Assembly (NCBI RefSeq): GCF_014698305.1
Contig: NZ_JACJST010000002.1
Span: forward strand, 124,001-188,000
Reading direction: 5' to 3'
From: Anabaena lutea FACHB-196
Lineage (GTDB): Bacteria; Cyanobacteriota; Cyanobacteriia; Cyanobacteriales; Nostocaceae
DNA: 64,000 nucleotides
Below are positions 20,795 through 31,177 of the stretch, in pieces. The first letter of the stretch is position 1; every line of letters begins with the position of its first letter. The position numbers were made by a program, and so were the translations under genes. The notes beneath the pieces were generated by a model. That model made no database searches and was not told the DNA's origin. It saw only the letters and a program-made list of their open reading frames with translations.

Positions 20795-21796
20795 TTATGG
20801 CATATAAATATCTCTGACAGGAAAAGGAATTTGAATTCCTTCTTTTTGATAACGTTTGTGTAATTTTTTGACAAACAAATGTTTTCCAATTCGTTGGTCA
20901 AAGAATTCACTAACACGCATATAAAGAGTAAAATCAATACTAAAATCATTAAAAGTATGAAATCTCAGATATGGCTCATTTTCAATTAACTTTGGGGCAA
21001 TTTCTTGCATCACTTCTTTGGCAACTTCCACAGTCACTCTTTCCACCAGTTCCAAATCGCTATCATAACTAACACCCACATTCATTGTTAAAGTAATTTC
21101 TTTGGCTGGTAAATGATAATTAGTAAAAATTGCCGAAGCCAGCTTAGAATTAGGAACAATGATCACATTATTGGAAATTTCTTTGATCGTCGTATTCCGC
21201 CATGTAATATCCGTGACATACCCTTGATTCCCATCATCCAATTTCACATAATCTCCAGTTCTTACCTGCTTAGAGATAAGTAGATAAAAACCAGAAAATA
21301 AATTAGTCAGAGTATCTTGTAGTGCTAAACCAACCGCCAAACCACCAATTCCTAAAGTTGTAATAATGGGTGTAATTTCAATCCCCACCGTTTGCAATAA
21401 AATTAATGTTCCCAAAATCAAAACGCCAACTTTAGCCAAGTTAGAAATTAGTGATGTAGAAACTCCTTCCGTGCGACGAATAAATAAATTTACAAAACCA
21501 GCAGTCAATCTAGCCAAGACTAAAGTGACTGAATACAAGACAATAATGGTTAGAAGTTTTTGCAGAACATTAATAATATCTGGCTTGAGAGGAGAACTAA
21601 TAATTGCCCAAAAAAAGCCTGCAACAACAAACCAAATAAAGGTCATTCTGTGCAGAGATTGAAATATAATCTGATTTCCAGGCACTTGTTTATTAGCGAC
21701 AAATATTTTCAGTTTTTGGAAAACATATTTTTCACCAATTATTCCACCTAGTAAACCAGTCAAAACAAATACAATTGGTATAATCCATTGTGTCAT
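20795..21796 (-). CDS. MscS-type mechanosensitive ion channel
   Basis: The 333-residue membrane protein has four or so hydrophobic segments in the first 165 residues. The pore-lining TM3 and beta-domain signature follow: LGIGGLAVGLALQDTLTNLF then TGDYVKLDDGNQGYVTDITWR. The C-terminal cytoplasmic alpha/beta region ends RYQKEGIQIPFPVRDIYM, a strong MscS family ending. It opens under membrane tension to release solutes. Monocistronic; convergent with the SLH gene. Confidence 0.93.
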   Translation of the reverse strand: MTQWIIPIVFVLTGLLGGIIGEKYVFQKLKIFVANKQVPGNQIIFQSLHRMTFIWFVVAGFFWAIISSPLKPDIINVLQKLLTIIVLYSVTLVLARLTAGFVNLFIRRTEGVSTSLISNLAKVGVLILGTLILLQTVGIEITPIITTLGIGGLAVGLALQDTLTNLFSGFYLLISKQVRTGDYVKLDDGNQGYVTDITWRNTTIKEISNNVIIVPNSKLASAIFTNYHLPAKEITLTMNVGVSYDSDLELVERVTVEVAKEVMQEIAPKLIENEPYLRFHTFNDFSIDFTLYMRVSEFFDQRIGKHLFVKKLHKRYQKEGIQIPFPVRDIYMP

Positions 21797-22142
21797 AACT
21801 ATTCGAGAATTAAGAACTTTAAATGTGCCTATTTAGAATTAGTGAATGATGCTGGCTAAATTTTACCTTGTTATTAGGCGTAGAATTTGATGGAGACAAT
21901 TTTTTAGACATTGTATCAAATCAGATGGGAAAAATTTCAAGTTTCCACTAGAATTTATATATACTAGTAATTTACAAGAAAATTTTGACGCATTTGCGAT
22001 AGTAGGATTACTTATCTGATTAGATTATGTTAATGACTGAAAAAATCTAACAAGTAAGTTCCACTGGATATCAATCTAGCGTAAGACAGATTTTTCTTAC
22101 TTATCTTGAGTAATGATTGACTTGAAAATTTGCCGATAAACA
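21797..22142. other. Divergent promoter region, MscS / HDAC-like gene
   Basis: 346 AT-rich bases with no coding potential, repeat or strong hairpin. It should hold promoters for both flanking genes. Confidence 0.5.
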
Positions 22143-23060
22143 ATGAATTTGCCAATTATTTATCATAAAGATTATATTGCTCCTCTACCCCCAGGGCATC
22201 GCTTCCCGATGTCAAAATTTCGACAGCTGTATGAATTACTGTTAGCAGACGAGGTAGCATACTCAGAACAGATTCACATTCCTGAACGTCCACCGCAAGA
22301 ATTAATTGAATTAATTCACACCCCCAGCTACGTCCAAAGTTACTGTGACGGAACCTTAGAACCCAAAGCACAGCGACGCATTGGTTTACCTTGGAGTCCA
22401 GCTTTAGCAAATCGTACCTGTGTCGCAGTCGGTGGAACCATCCTCACCGCCAAATTAGCAATAAGTCATGGTTTAGCTTGCAATACTGCTGGTGGAACTC
22501 ATCATGCCTTTCCAAGTTATGGATCTGGTTTTTGTATTTTCAACGATTTAGCAGTTGCATCTCGCGTTGTGCAGAAATTAGGACTTGCTCAAAAAATCTT
22601 GATTGTAGATTTAGACGTACATCAAGGAGATGGAACAGCATTTATTTTTCAAAATGACGATAGCGTTTTCACATTTTCCATGCATTGCGAAGTCAACTTT
22701 CCGGATACAAAACAAAAAAGTGATTTAGATATTCCTTTACCAGTAGGAATAGAAGATGATATTTATTTGCAAGTACTAGCTCACTACTTACCAGACGTAC
22801 TATCACAAGTCAAGCCAGATTTAGTTTTTTATGATGCAGGAGTGGACACCCATATAGCTGATAAACTTGGTAAATTAGCCTTAACTGACACAGGCATTTT
22901 CCGCAGAGAAATGCTGGTTTTAAATACCTGTGTAAGTGCAGGCTATCCAGTTGCGTGCGTCATCGGTGGAGGTTATGCAGATGATATGAAATCCCTCGTT
23001 TGGAGACACTCTCTATTACATCGAGCCGCAAGTCAAGTTTATCAACAATTTCGACTTTAA
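22143..23060 (+). CDS. Histone-deacetylase-family (AcuC-like) amidohydrolase
   Basis: The 305-residue zinc hydrolase has the HDAC active-site set: the His pair H120-H121 (GGTHHAF), charge relay and zinc ligands in DLDVHQGDG (D156, D158, H160), zinc ligand D235 in DAGVDTH, and Y278 in GGGYADD. Bacterial members deacetylate acetyl-lysine of metabolic enzymes or acetylpolyamines; the substrate here is unknown. Weak ribosome binding. It lies 61 bases before the helicase gene on the same strand, so co-transcription is possible. Confidence 0.93.
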   Translation: MNLPIIYHKDYIAPLPPGHRFPMSKFRQLYELLLADEVAYSEQIHIPERPPQELIELIHTPSYVQSYCDGTLEPKAQRRIGLPWSPALANRTCVAVGGTILTAKLAISHGLACNTAGGTHHAFPSYGSGFCIFNDLAVASRVVQKLGLAQKILIVDLDVHQGDGTAFIFQNDDSVFTFSMHCEVNFPDTKQKSDLDIPLPVGIEDDIYLQVLAHYLPDVLSQVKPDLVFYDAGVDTHIADKLGKLALTDTGIFRREMLVLNTCVSAGYPVACVIGGGYADDMKSLVWRHSLLHRAASQVYQQFRL

Positions 23061-23121
23061 CTCAAGAATACTTTCATGTGTTGATCTGCGCGTCTTTTCG
23101 CTCAAAAATTCAGGAGTATCT

Positions 23122-26100
23122 ATGCCAAAATTAGCAAATAAAACCAAATCAGAAACTTGGGGTTATACTTTCATAAATTCCACAATTGATAGTTTAATCA
23201 AGAATTTTGAAGGTCAATCAGCCGCTGAATTATATCCAGAATTTCGAGAAAGAAGAGAACGCGCTCATGAGTTAATGTTTGAATGCTTTGGTCAAAAACC
23301 TTGCTGGTTTTATATTCGTCGTCATGGTAATGGAAAAGAAGCAGGAGAAGAAATTTGGGATTTGACAATAGCTACAGATAAAAGTGATTTTTTATTACCT
23401 AAAAGACTTAAAGAATTGAATAAAATTTTAGGATTTAGAGCAGCAGTACAAAAAAATGGCTCTGGCGGTTTAAAGCTACTTTCAGTTTATTTACTACAGC
23501 CTTCACGTGGACAATCTGATGCCTATGCTGCACCTTATTGTTTATGTTTATTACCTAATCATGAACACCGTATTGGTATTCCTCCAAAGGCATTAGCACA
23601 GATAGCAACCATGCCAGTTTGTGGTAATCATGTACCTACAGAAGATCAACTGCAAGCATGGAAAGCCTTTTTGAAAGTTGAAGAACGTATAGCTAAAGCA
23701 CGTCAGTTTTGTGTGCTTTTTATAAATTATAAATATAGTCTTAATCATAAACAAATTATTTTTGAAATTAATATCAATTCAGCTACACTTGATGGTTATG
23801 ATGAACATCACTTAAATGTAGAAAACTTTTGGGAACGGGTAAAACAGGCAAAAAACCAAGATATTAAGTTTTCTGATACTGTACCTACAGAGAAAAATCG
23901 TCGCAGCAGTCGTCAATTAGGAACCATTGATAAAATCGAACCAAAATCTAATATTATTCAAATTAGATTAGAACGCGATTTAGTTGAATATATAGCAGCA
24001 GGAAATTATCAACTTCCCACGACTGGATATTTGTTTTTTGATGCTGCTGGGGATATTAAACAGATTGAACGTAAAGAAAAAGCTTTAGAACAATTAAAAC
24101 AAGGACGCACTCAAAATCCATATTTAGGTAACTTTTTATTTGATGCTTCCCAAGCAAGACCGATTAAAAAAACAATCAAACTGCAAGCAAAAGATTTATT
24201 ATTATCTTCTGCAAATGCAGGACAAAAAGCATCTGTGGAAATGGTACTTGCAGCCGAAGATTTAGTTTTAATTCAAGGGCCACCAGGTACTGGTAAAACT
24301 ACCGTAATTGCGGAAATTTGCTATCAGGTTGCTTTGCGAGGTGGACGCACATTAATTACCTCTCAAGCCAATTTAGCAGTTGATAACGCTCTGAGTCGAT
24401 TAGTTCATAACCCAGTAATTCGGGCTGTGAGAAAGGGCAGATCCGAAAAAGTTGGAGAAGAAGGACAGCCATTTTTAGAAGATCAAGTAATTGGCACATG
24501 GTTAGAAAATACTGCCAATGACTGCGAAAATAATCTTGCTCAACGTCAGGAAAATATTACACTTATTAATCAATTATTAGCATTATTACCACGTTTTGTA
24601 GCTTATTTCAAATTAGAGGAAGAATTTAATCAAAAACAAACTGAATCAAAAGCAGAAATAGAGAAATTAAAGGAAATATGTAAAAATCAAGAAATATATT
24701 ATCATGAAACATTAGCCAATCAAAATAAAATAGAAAATCTATTTTCTGGATTGAATAATCTCCTCAAAAATCTACCAATAAATTGGGATTTAGCAGAAGT
24801 CAAAGATTTTTTACCCTGTCTTCAACCATATATAAAAGATAATCATCAAGTAGAAAATTTTCGTGAAAATGTTCGTCAAGCCATAGCTTATACAGATGAA
24901 CTGGGCTTGGTTCGTCCTAACCGTGGTGCATTTGGTTTAGCAGTTTGGTTACGTGAAACAGTAGCACCGGAAATTTCTGAATTTAAAACAGGATTAAATT
25001 ATGCTAATGATGTGAATATAGCCATGTCAGAATTATCTACATTGGTACAGGCTTTCAAACAGAGTTCTACATATTTACACCAGTTACAAACAGGGTATGA
25101 GCAATTTATAAATAAAGATCAAAGTCTACAACCAACAATTCAAATATGGGAAAATCGCCAACGCGAAATAGATTATATTATTGAAGCAGTTATAGAATGG
25201 AAATCTACAGCTTATAACCATCTATATCAAGTATTGAAAAATTGTCAGCAATCAGATTTACCATTAACAGATAATATGGTAGATTTACCACTAGGTTTAT
25301 TGATGTTTGCCAAAAATTTAAAATTACCACTTGTACCAAAAAATTATAAAATTAGTTTACCAGATTGGAAGTTATTGACAAAAGCAATATCTTACGAAAT
25401 TCAAGGCAAATTTACTGACAGACGGGGGAAAGAACATAATTTTAGTTATTTCTTACAGGAACATTTTAGTCAAATTCCCATAGTACTATCAAAAAGCGAT
25501 CGCACTCAATGGCAAGTAACTTATCAAGAGTTAAATGATTATCAACTTCTGAACCCTAAACAGCGTAAAACACTGGTTGAAAATACGCAATCTTTTTTAA
25601 TTAAACTCCAAAAAACTTATGGTGCATCTTATGAATTGGATCACATCAACTCTACTCTTAGCCGCATTACCCAAGAATTACTAGACATAATTCTTGCAAA
25701 TGCCCGTCAGTGTGTTGTGAAAATTAAAACAGAAGCTGAACAACAGCTGACTATTTTAAAAAAACAACAAAAGCAATTAAATGAACTACCCAATAATGGA
25801 ATTACTAAAGAACAAATATCGGAAGTTCAATTTCAGGTAGAAAAATATAGCCAAGATGCTAATGTGAAACTTGTACAAGTTGTAAATGGCTTGGAGGAAA
25901 TTAGTAAAAAAATAAATATACCTAATTCATTACGGATTTTAGCAGACAAATATTTAGCTAAACAATCAAATATTTGGGAACAAACCCAAGAATTTGCCAA
26001 TCAAGTAAGTTTTTGTGAAAGTCGCATAATTCAACTTGAGACTTTAATTCCATCATTAAAACCTCTGGTGATACTAGAAATAATTAAAAATTCTTTAGAT

Positions 26101-27444
26101 GAAAAACTTTCAACATTACAAGCAGAAACTGCCATTTCTCTGCAAAAACTGGAAACCTTGCAAGCAAAGCTACAGGAATTAGAACAAAGACAAGAATTAA
26201 AGATATCAGAAGAGTTAATCACATATCGCCATTGGTGGACACAAGAATGGCAAAATATACCGGATAAATTTAAACTAGAAATTACTGAAAATGAATTATT
26301 TAATTTAGATTTTTTACGCAACTTTAGAAAGAAGTTTAAAAGTTGGACAAAACAACGACAGAATGAAGAAAATTATCTCCATAAATATCAAAACTTTGTT
26401 CAAGATTGGATTACAAAATTACGTCAACCTTCAGAAAGAGATAGTAATGATTTAAGAAAAATTTATTTAGATAACGCTAACGTTGTTGGTATTACCTGTG
26501 TTCAAGCTGCAAATTACAATTTTTCTGAAGAATTTCAATCTTTTGATGTTGTGATTATTGATGAAGTTAGTAAATGTACTCCACCAGAATTACTAATACC
26601 AGCTTTGAAGGGTAAAAAATTAGTCATGGTAGGAGATCATCGACAGTTACCACCAATGCTTGACACTAGCACTGTTGAAGAAGTTGCTAAAAAAATTGGC
26701 AATACCAGAGAAGAATTGCAATTTTTAGAAGAATCATTATTTAAAATTCAGTTTGAAACTGCGGATAAAAGCATTAAAGAAATGCTCAATACCCAATATC
26801 GAATGCACCCAAACATCATGGGAGCAATTAATCAATTTTATGATGGTAAATTAGAATGTGGTATTTTAGAACCTGATACAAAACGCGCTCATAATTTAGC
26901 GGGGGAAATAATTCAAGAAAATCAGCATTTAATTTGGGTAAAAATGCCCAGAGAAAAAGAGTTTCAAGAAGAACGTCAGGGAACTTCATTTTTAAATATT
27001 CCCGAAATTGATGTCATAGAAAATATATGTCTGCAATTTGAGAAGGCTTGGGCTGAGAAAGTTGCTAATGGTGAACCCAAAAAAGAAATAGCTGTAATTA
27101 CATTTTATGGCGCTCAATTGAGAAAAATTGATGAACGTTTACAATCTGAGCTTTTCCCTTCTTTGCAAATTAGAACAGGTACAGTTGATAGATTTCAAGG
27201 AATGGAACGAGCAGTTGTAATTGTGAGTATGGTTCGCAATAATAGTCAAGGAGATGTGGGATTTGCAAAAAAACCAGAACGGGTTAATGTTGCTTTTTCC
27301 CGCGCTCAAGAATTACTAGTAATTGTTGGTTGTCACGATTTATTTACCAGTAAATCAGGTACAGTCGGCGGTATGTATTCTGAAGTTGCAAATATTGTCA
27401 GTTGTTATAGAGGTTTTATTGATGTTTCTTGCTTCCACGTCTAA
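23122..27444 (+). CDS. SF1 (Upf1/DNA2-like) helicase with giant coiled-coil insertion
   Basis: The 1440-residue protein has an N-terminal region of about 360 residues with no recognised domain. Walker A GPPGTGKTT follows (K392), then motif Ia SQANLAVDNALSRL. The helicase continues only near residue 1135: Walker B IIDEVSKC (D1147-E1148), motif III GDHRQLPPM, QYRMHP, motif V TVDRFQGME and motif VI NVAFSRAQE. Between motif Ia and Walker B lie about 690 residues rich in Lys, Glu, Gln and heptad-like helices (EQQLTILKKQQKQLNEL; LQKLETLQAKLQELEQ). All ATPase motifs are intact. GGAG lies 5 bases before ATG. The stop overlaps the start of the next gene by 23 bases. Role unknown; DNA/RNA defence or repair is possible. 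Confidence 0.88.
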   Translation: MPKLANKTKSETWGYTFINSTIDSLIKNFEGQSAAELYPEFRERRERAHELMFECFGQKPCWFYIRRHGNGKEAGEEIWDLTIATDKSDFLLPKRLKELNKILGFRAAVQKNGSGGLKLLSVYLLQPSRGQSDAYAAPYCLCLLPNHEHRIGIPPKALAQIATMPVCGNHVPTEDQLQAWKAFLKVEERIAKARQFCVLFINYKYSLNHKQIIFEININSATLDGYDEHHLNVENFWERVKQAKNQDIKFSDTVPTEKNRRSSRQLGTIDKIEPKSNIIQIRLERDLVEYIAAGNYQLPTTGYLFFDAAGDIKQIERKEKALEQLKQGRTQNPYLGNFLFDASQARPIKKTIKLQAKDLLLSSANAGQKASVEMVLAAEDLVLIQGPPGTGKTTVIAEICYQVALRGGRTLITSQANLAVDNALSRLVHNPVIRAVRKGRSEKVGEEGQPFLEDQVIGTWLENTANDCENNLAQRQENITLINQLLALLPRFVAYFKLEEEFNQKQTESKAEIEKLKEICKNQEIYYHETLANQNKIENLFSGLNNLLKNLPINWDLAEVKDFLPCLQPYIKDNHQVENFRENVRQAIAYTDELGLVRPNRGAFGLAVWLRETVAPEISEFKTGLNYANDVNIAMSELSTLVQAFKQSSTYLHQLQTGYEQFINKDQSLQPTIQIWENRQREIDYIIEAVIEWKSTAYNHLYQVLKNCQQSDLPLTDNMVDLPLGLLMFAKNLKLPLVPKNYKISLPDWKLLTKAISYEIQGKFTDRRGKEHNFSYFLQEHFSQIPIVLSKSDRTQWQVTYQELNDYQLLNPKQRKTLVENTQSFLIKLQKTYGASYELDHINSTLSRITQELLDIILANARQCVVKIKTEAEQQLTILKKQQKQLNELPNNGITKEQISEVQFQVEKYSQDANVKLVQVVNGLEEISKKINIPNSLRILADKYLAKQSNIWEQTQEFANQVSFCESRIIQLETLIPSLKPLVILEIIKNSLDEKLSTLQAETAISLQKLETLQAKLQELEQRQELKISEELITYRHWWTQEWQNIPDKFKLEITENELFNLDFLRNFRKKFKSWTKQRQNEENYLHKYQNFVQDWITKLRQPSERDSNDLRKIYLDNANVVGITCVQAANYNFSEEFQSFDVVIIDEVSKCTPPELLIPALKGKKLVMVGDHRQLPPMLDTSTVEEVAKKIGNTREELQFLEESLFKIQFETADKSIKEMLNTQYRMHPNIMGAINQFYDGKLECGILEPDTKRAHNLAGEIIQENQHLIWVKMPREKEFQEERQGTSFLNIPEIDVIENICLQFEKAWAEKVANGEPKKEIAVITFYGAQLRKIDERLQSELFPSLQIRTGTVDRFQGMERAVVIVSMVRNNSQGDVGFAKKPERVNVAFSRAQELLVIVGCHDLFTSKSGTVGGMYSEVANIVSCYRGFIDVSCFHV

Positions 27445-28363
27445 ACCTATTGATGAAATTCTTAAAAATGCGGTAGAAAAAATTGAAGCCCAAAATGCTA
27501 ATTTAGCAGTTTTCACAGCCCGTCAATTTCGCTATAGTTTGCGTCAAAGTATTGTAGAATTAACTATCAAAGAACCACGACAATTTAATGTCCTAGAAGA
27601 ATTTATTATCCGTGCGGCTATTGAATTTGAACCACCACCTACCGCAGATGAATTAGCCTCGGTACTTGGGCTTGATGCTGTATTTGTAAAAAGTACAATT
27701 TCAACTCTTCAGACATTACAAACCTTGGCGGTAACAACACCAATTACAGTTACTACAGAAGGGCGTTTATTCTATGAAAAAGGAACCGTACCCAAACCGC
27801 CTTATACCATCCAAATTTATGCTATTAGCGACTCTTTAGCTGAAACAATTACCTTTCAATCTGAAACTTTAGATGATGTTACAATTAATTTACCTGATTT
27901 AGGAAAATTTGTAAATATTGATCATAATATTCACAAAATTTCTACATTCTCACTTGAAGAAATACAGCAAATGCTTCAGGATTCAGGTTTAGCAATTCAT
28001 GTACCAGAAGCGGGAAAAATGATTACTGATTTTCGGGTACTAGCTGCAAGTAAAATAATTTGGAAACCAATCTCACTATTTGTTATATTCAATGCCTTAG
28101 AAGATAAATTCATTATTCAAATCAGTAGTGGTAAGCAAATTTTAGAAGCAGCTACTAACAAAATAGAATCACTAATAAAAGAAAGTAAATTATCCTTAGA
28201 AACCTTATGTGGATTATCAGATGAAGCCATCAAGATAAAACGTGAAGAATTTCTCAAAAAATTCCAAAATCAAGATTTATTAGAAACAGCTATATTGCCA
28301 CAGATAACACCTCAAAATCCAGAAAAGAAATCACCCAAAACCCAAAAAATAGACCCCAACTAA
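27422..28363 (+). CDS. Winged-helix-like partner of the large helicase, unknown function
   Basis: The 313-residue protein starts MFLASTSKPIDEIL at ATG 27422, inside the end of the helicase gene (23-base overlap, AGAGG 10 bases before it), so translation is likely coupled. Residues about 45-105 (EEFIIRAAIEF ... TADELASVLGL ... VKSTISTL ... VTTEGRLFYEKG) look like a winged helix-turn-helix. The middle is beta-rich. The C-terminal 100 residues are helical, and the tail is Pro/Lys-rich. No enzyme motif is visible. I know no named family for it. The tight overlap says it acts with the helicase. Confidence 0.8.
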   Translation: MFLASTSKPIDEILKNAVEKIEAQNANLAVFTARQFRYSLRQSIVELTIKEPRQFNVLEEFIIRAAIEFEPPPTADELASVLGLDAVFVKSTISTLQTLQTLAVTTPITVTTEGRLFYEKGTVPKPPYTIQIYAISDSLAETITFQSETLDDVTINLPDLGKFVNIDHNIHKISTFSLEEIQQMLQDSGLAIHVPEAGKMITDFRVLAASKIIWKPISLFVIFNALEDKFIIQISSGKQILEAATNKIESLIKESKLSLETLCGLSDEAIKIKREEFLKKFQNQDLLETAILPQITPQNPEKKSPKTQKIDPN

Positions 28364-28491
28364 TCACCAAAGCTTATCTGCGTTGATCTGCTGTTAATAA
28401 ATCTCATCCTTAACTTCACCAATTACAGCGATGCACAAAACCGTCAAATTTGATACAATTTATCCAAAGTTAGGAGAGCCGAGGAAAAAAA

Positions 28492-29631
28492 ATGGTCTTA
28501 ACAAAAGGCTTTGAGATTGAGATATACACTGGCACACCTCAAGGTAAGATCGTCGGACTCTCCGACCAAATTATCAGAGACTTAGATGGATTTATGCGGG
28601 AGCCAGATAGCCGCAACGTAGAATACATAACCCAACCATCCAGTAATTACGAAAATCAATTGTGTGGCTTGCTGCGTCCCCGACGAGATTTGCGTAACTA
28701 CCTGCAACGCCTAGGCGACTATACCTTAATTCCAGGAAGCACTCTATCTTTGAGTGGGAGCGATCGCTTTTACCGTTCCGACCCCACCAACCCCTATCAT
28801 GACTACATTGAGCAAACCTATGGCACAAAAGTAGTCACCGCCAGCGTACACATCAATATTGGCATCAGTGACCCAGAAATATTAATGCGTGCCTGTCGAG
28901 TCATCCGCCTCGAAGCACCCCTCTTCCTTGCCCTCAGCGCCTCCTCTCCTTTCCTAAATGGGAAAGCCACAGGCTATCATTCCACCCGTTGGGGACTCTT
29001 CCCCCAAACCCCTGCTTATGTACCCTTATTTTCCAGCCACGCCCATCACATTCAGTGGGTGGGTGAACAACTAGCAGCGGGGACAATGCAAAACGTGCGG
29101 CATTTGTGGACATCAGTGCGGCCAAATGGCGATCGCCGTCCTTACGATTTAAATCGTCTAGAACTGCGAATTTGTGATTTAGTCACAGATCCCATTTCCT
29201 TGTTAGCAATTACCGCTTTACTGGAAGCCCGATTGTTACAAATCATCGACAACCCCAACATCGATCCTTTAACCCAAAGCAGCTTATCCCCTGTAGAATT
29301 GATCGCCCTAACTGCCAAAAATGAAATGGCAGCCGCCACAGCGAGTCTTGATGCTCAGTTGCAACATTGGCAAGATGGTAGTAACATTCTCGCTAGAGAT
29401 TGGATTGCGAAACTATATCAAGGAGTTTGGGGAATAGCTAAACAACAAGGCTTCAGCTGTTTCCTTTCCCCTTTGCAAAAAATCCTCCGCGAAGGTAATG
29501 AAGCCCAACAGTGGTTACAGTTACACAAAGTCGGTGTTGATTCTCAGCAAGTCATAACCCAGGCAATTATTGCCACCCAAGAACGGGAACAGGAACTAGA
29601 AAACAAGTTGTGTTCTTCTCTATTGGCTTGA
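28492..29631 (+). CDS. gshA: Glutamate-cysteine ligase, cyanobacterial type (EC 6.3.2.2)
   Basis: The 379-residue enzyme belongs to the GCS2-like group that makes gamma-glutamylcysteine for glutathione in cyanobacteria. Features seen: KGFEIEIYTG near the N-terminus, EYITQPSSNYE, the conserved TASVHINIGI strand, and the RLELRICD motif that binds metal and substrate. Length fits this clade, which is shorter than the proteobacterial GshA. No gshB lies adjacent. The start is ATG 28492; AGGAGAG lies some 20 bases upstream, with GAGGAAAAAA nearer the start. Confidence 0.9.
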   Translation: MVLTKGFEIEIYTGTPQGKIVGLSDQIIRDLDGFMREPDSRNVEYITQPSSNYENQLCGLLRPRRDLRNYLQRLGDYTLIPGSTLSLSGSDRFYRSDPTNPYHDYIEQTYGTKVVTASVHINIGISDPEILMRACRVIRLEAPLFLALSASSPFLNGKATGYHSTRWGLFPQTPAYVPLFSSHAHHIQWVGEQLAAGTMQNVRHLWTSVRPNGDRRPYDLNRLELRICDLVTDPISLLAITALLEARLLQIIDNPNIDPLTQSSLSPVELIALTAKNEMAAATASLDAQLQHWQDGSNILARDWIAKLYQGVWGIAKQQGFSCFLSPLQKILREGNEAQQWLQLHKVGVDSQQVITQAIIATQEREQELENKLCSSLLA

Positions 29632-29934
29632 TTTCTCAGGGAACAGGGACAAGAGGACACGGAGACACGGAGACACGGAGATATGGAGATATGGGAAAAG
29701 AAAACACGGGAATAGGGGGAAAGAGTTGACTGTCAGAAGATAATCTCTCTTTCTCACCGCGTCTCCCCATCTCCCCATCTCCCCATCTCCCCAATCCCCC
29801 ATTTTCTTCGTTTTAAAAATCTAATCCTTGGTGATTGTTTCCGGGGTATTAACAAAACCTATAGGTAATCTATCTCTATCTATCGGTAGATTTCCTACCT
29901 GCGCTACAGTATCCTATAGAATTCTTAACTTTTC
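29632..29934. repeat. Gap with two STRR arrays
   Basis: 29657-29694 holds three copies of the octamer ACACGGAG followed by nearly two of ATATGGAG. 29763-29795 holds four copies of CTCCCCAT on the plus strand. Both are simple tandem octamers with no coding role. Confidence 0.85.
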
Positions 29935-29940
29935 GTGACC

Positions 29941-30402
29941 ATGCCTCAGGTAGTTCTAGTTAACCCACAAATTCCTCCTAATACAGGTAATATTGCCCGT
30001 ACTTGCGCCGCTACAGCCACAGAATTACACTTAGTAGGACCTTTAGGATTTGAAATTAGCGATCGCTACCTCAAAAGAGCCGGTTTAGATTACTGGCCTT
30101 ATGTCAAACTCCACTATCACGAATCCTTAGAAGCATTCCAAATCATCCATAATCAGCGTGGGGGCAGACTCTTAGGTTTTAGCGTTCGTGGCAGTGTTAA
30201 CTATACCCAGTTCCAATTTCAAGCCGATGATTGGCTGCTGTTTGGTAGTGAAACCCAAGGCTTACCACCAACTGTTCTCTCCACCTGTGACTCCATTCTC
30301 CACATTCCCATGACTGAACCTGGAGTTCGTAGCTTGAATTTATCCGTAAGTGTAGCTATCAGCTTGTTTGAATCCCGCCGTCAGTTAGGCTATTTACAAT
30401 AG
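29941..30402 (+). CDS. trmL: tRNA (cytidine(34)-2'-O)-methyltransferase
   Basis: A 153-residue SPOUT methyltransferase that modifies the wobble ribose of certain tRNA-Leu. Seen: PQIPPNTGNIARTCAA at the N-terminus, LLFGSETQGLP in the middle and IPMTEPGVRSLNLSVSVAI at the end, which together form the knotted SAM site. Size and motifs match TrmL. ATG 29941 is chosen; a GTG two codons earlier (29935) is equally possible. A short AT-rich leader, single gene. Confidence 0.94.
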   Translation: MPQVVLVNPQIPPNTGNIARTCAATATELHLVGPLGFEISDRYLKRAGLDYWPYVKLHYHESLEAFQIIHNQRGGRLLGFSVRGSVNYTQFQFQADDWLLFGSETQGLPPTVLSTCDSILHIPMTEPGVRSLNLSVSVAISLFESRRQLGYLQ

Positions 30403-31177
30403 TTAATGAATTTTTAAGTATAAAAACTGACTTTTTTCAAAAAAAAAGAGCGTCATAAAGTAATTAAATGCGTGAATTTACTTAAAAAATAAGCAGTTAA
30501 ATCAAAATTTAAATCATCTCTCAACCCATATAAAAAAAATGTCTTTCAGATTAGCAAAGCTAATATAAGAAATTTGTATATTAACTTTGAGTCCTTACCC
30601 ATTCTCAATGATAGATTTTAGTAAATTTAAATTACATCAATATGAAAGATAAAATTGGCAAAACCATTTACTAGAGAGCATCTTAGCTATTTGTATCAGG
30701 TGACACAATCATATAACTCCTATCTTGCTGCGAATTTGTACGGTTGTTTTTTAGGGAATAAACGACGTAAAGTCTCGTGTTGATAAGACTGATTGGATAA
30801 AAAAATCTTGAAAATATCTACAGCAGGATAATCGTCTTTCCAGAAGTCGCAGCAGATCAACCGCTAACAGCGCTCGTGGACTCAGCAAAGCTATCATAAT
30901 TTGTCTAGCCCCCGCCATAGCAAAATCAGCAAGATAACTGTCAAGAATGAACATTCCTGGGTTTAGGAGGAGTGGTAACAAACAAGTCAGCACACAAATT
31001 TTAAGGTTTACTAACAAGTATGAACTTGTTTAAATCAGAGAAGCAGGTTAATCTTGCCTAAGTATCTCTGATGAATGTGATCTTGATATATCGTTTGATG
31101 TGATCTCAATCATGGATTAATATCCAACTTGAAAAATCAAGGTCAGTTAAGCGAAGCGTGATCATAGGAGGTCGTCT
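30403..31177. other. Long leader region before the M23 peptidase gene
   Basis: 775 bases without a convincing gene. It is AT-rich, with an A8 tract near 30440. The minus frame at 30751-31017 (TTG start, one hydrophobic stretch, no ribosome binding site) was considered and not accepted. Near the gene are two related boxes: GATGAATGTGATCTTGAT at 31070-31087, and TGATGTGATCTCAAT at 31096-31110, a possible direct-repeat operator. A long 5' UTR is likely. Confidence 0.45.

Noticed and set aside
23122-28363. Mokosh-type defence system
   Set aside because: Mokosh helicases carry a kinase or PLD nuclease domain; neither is seen in the helicase or its partner.
30751-31017. 88-codon minus-strand frame with a hydrophobic N-terminus
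   Set aside because: TTG start without a ribosome binding site; the rest is Leu/Arg-rich with no domain pattern; lies in the M23 gene leader.
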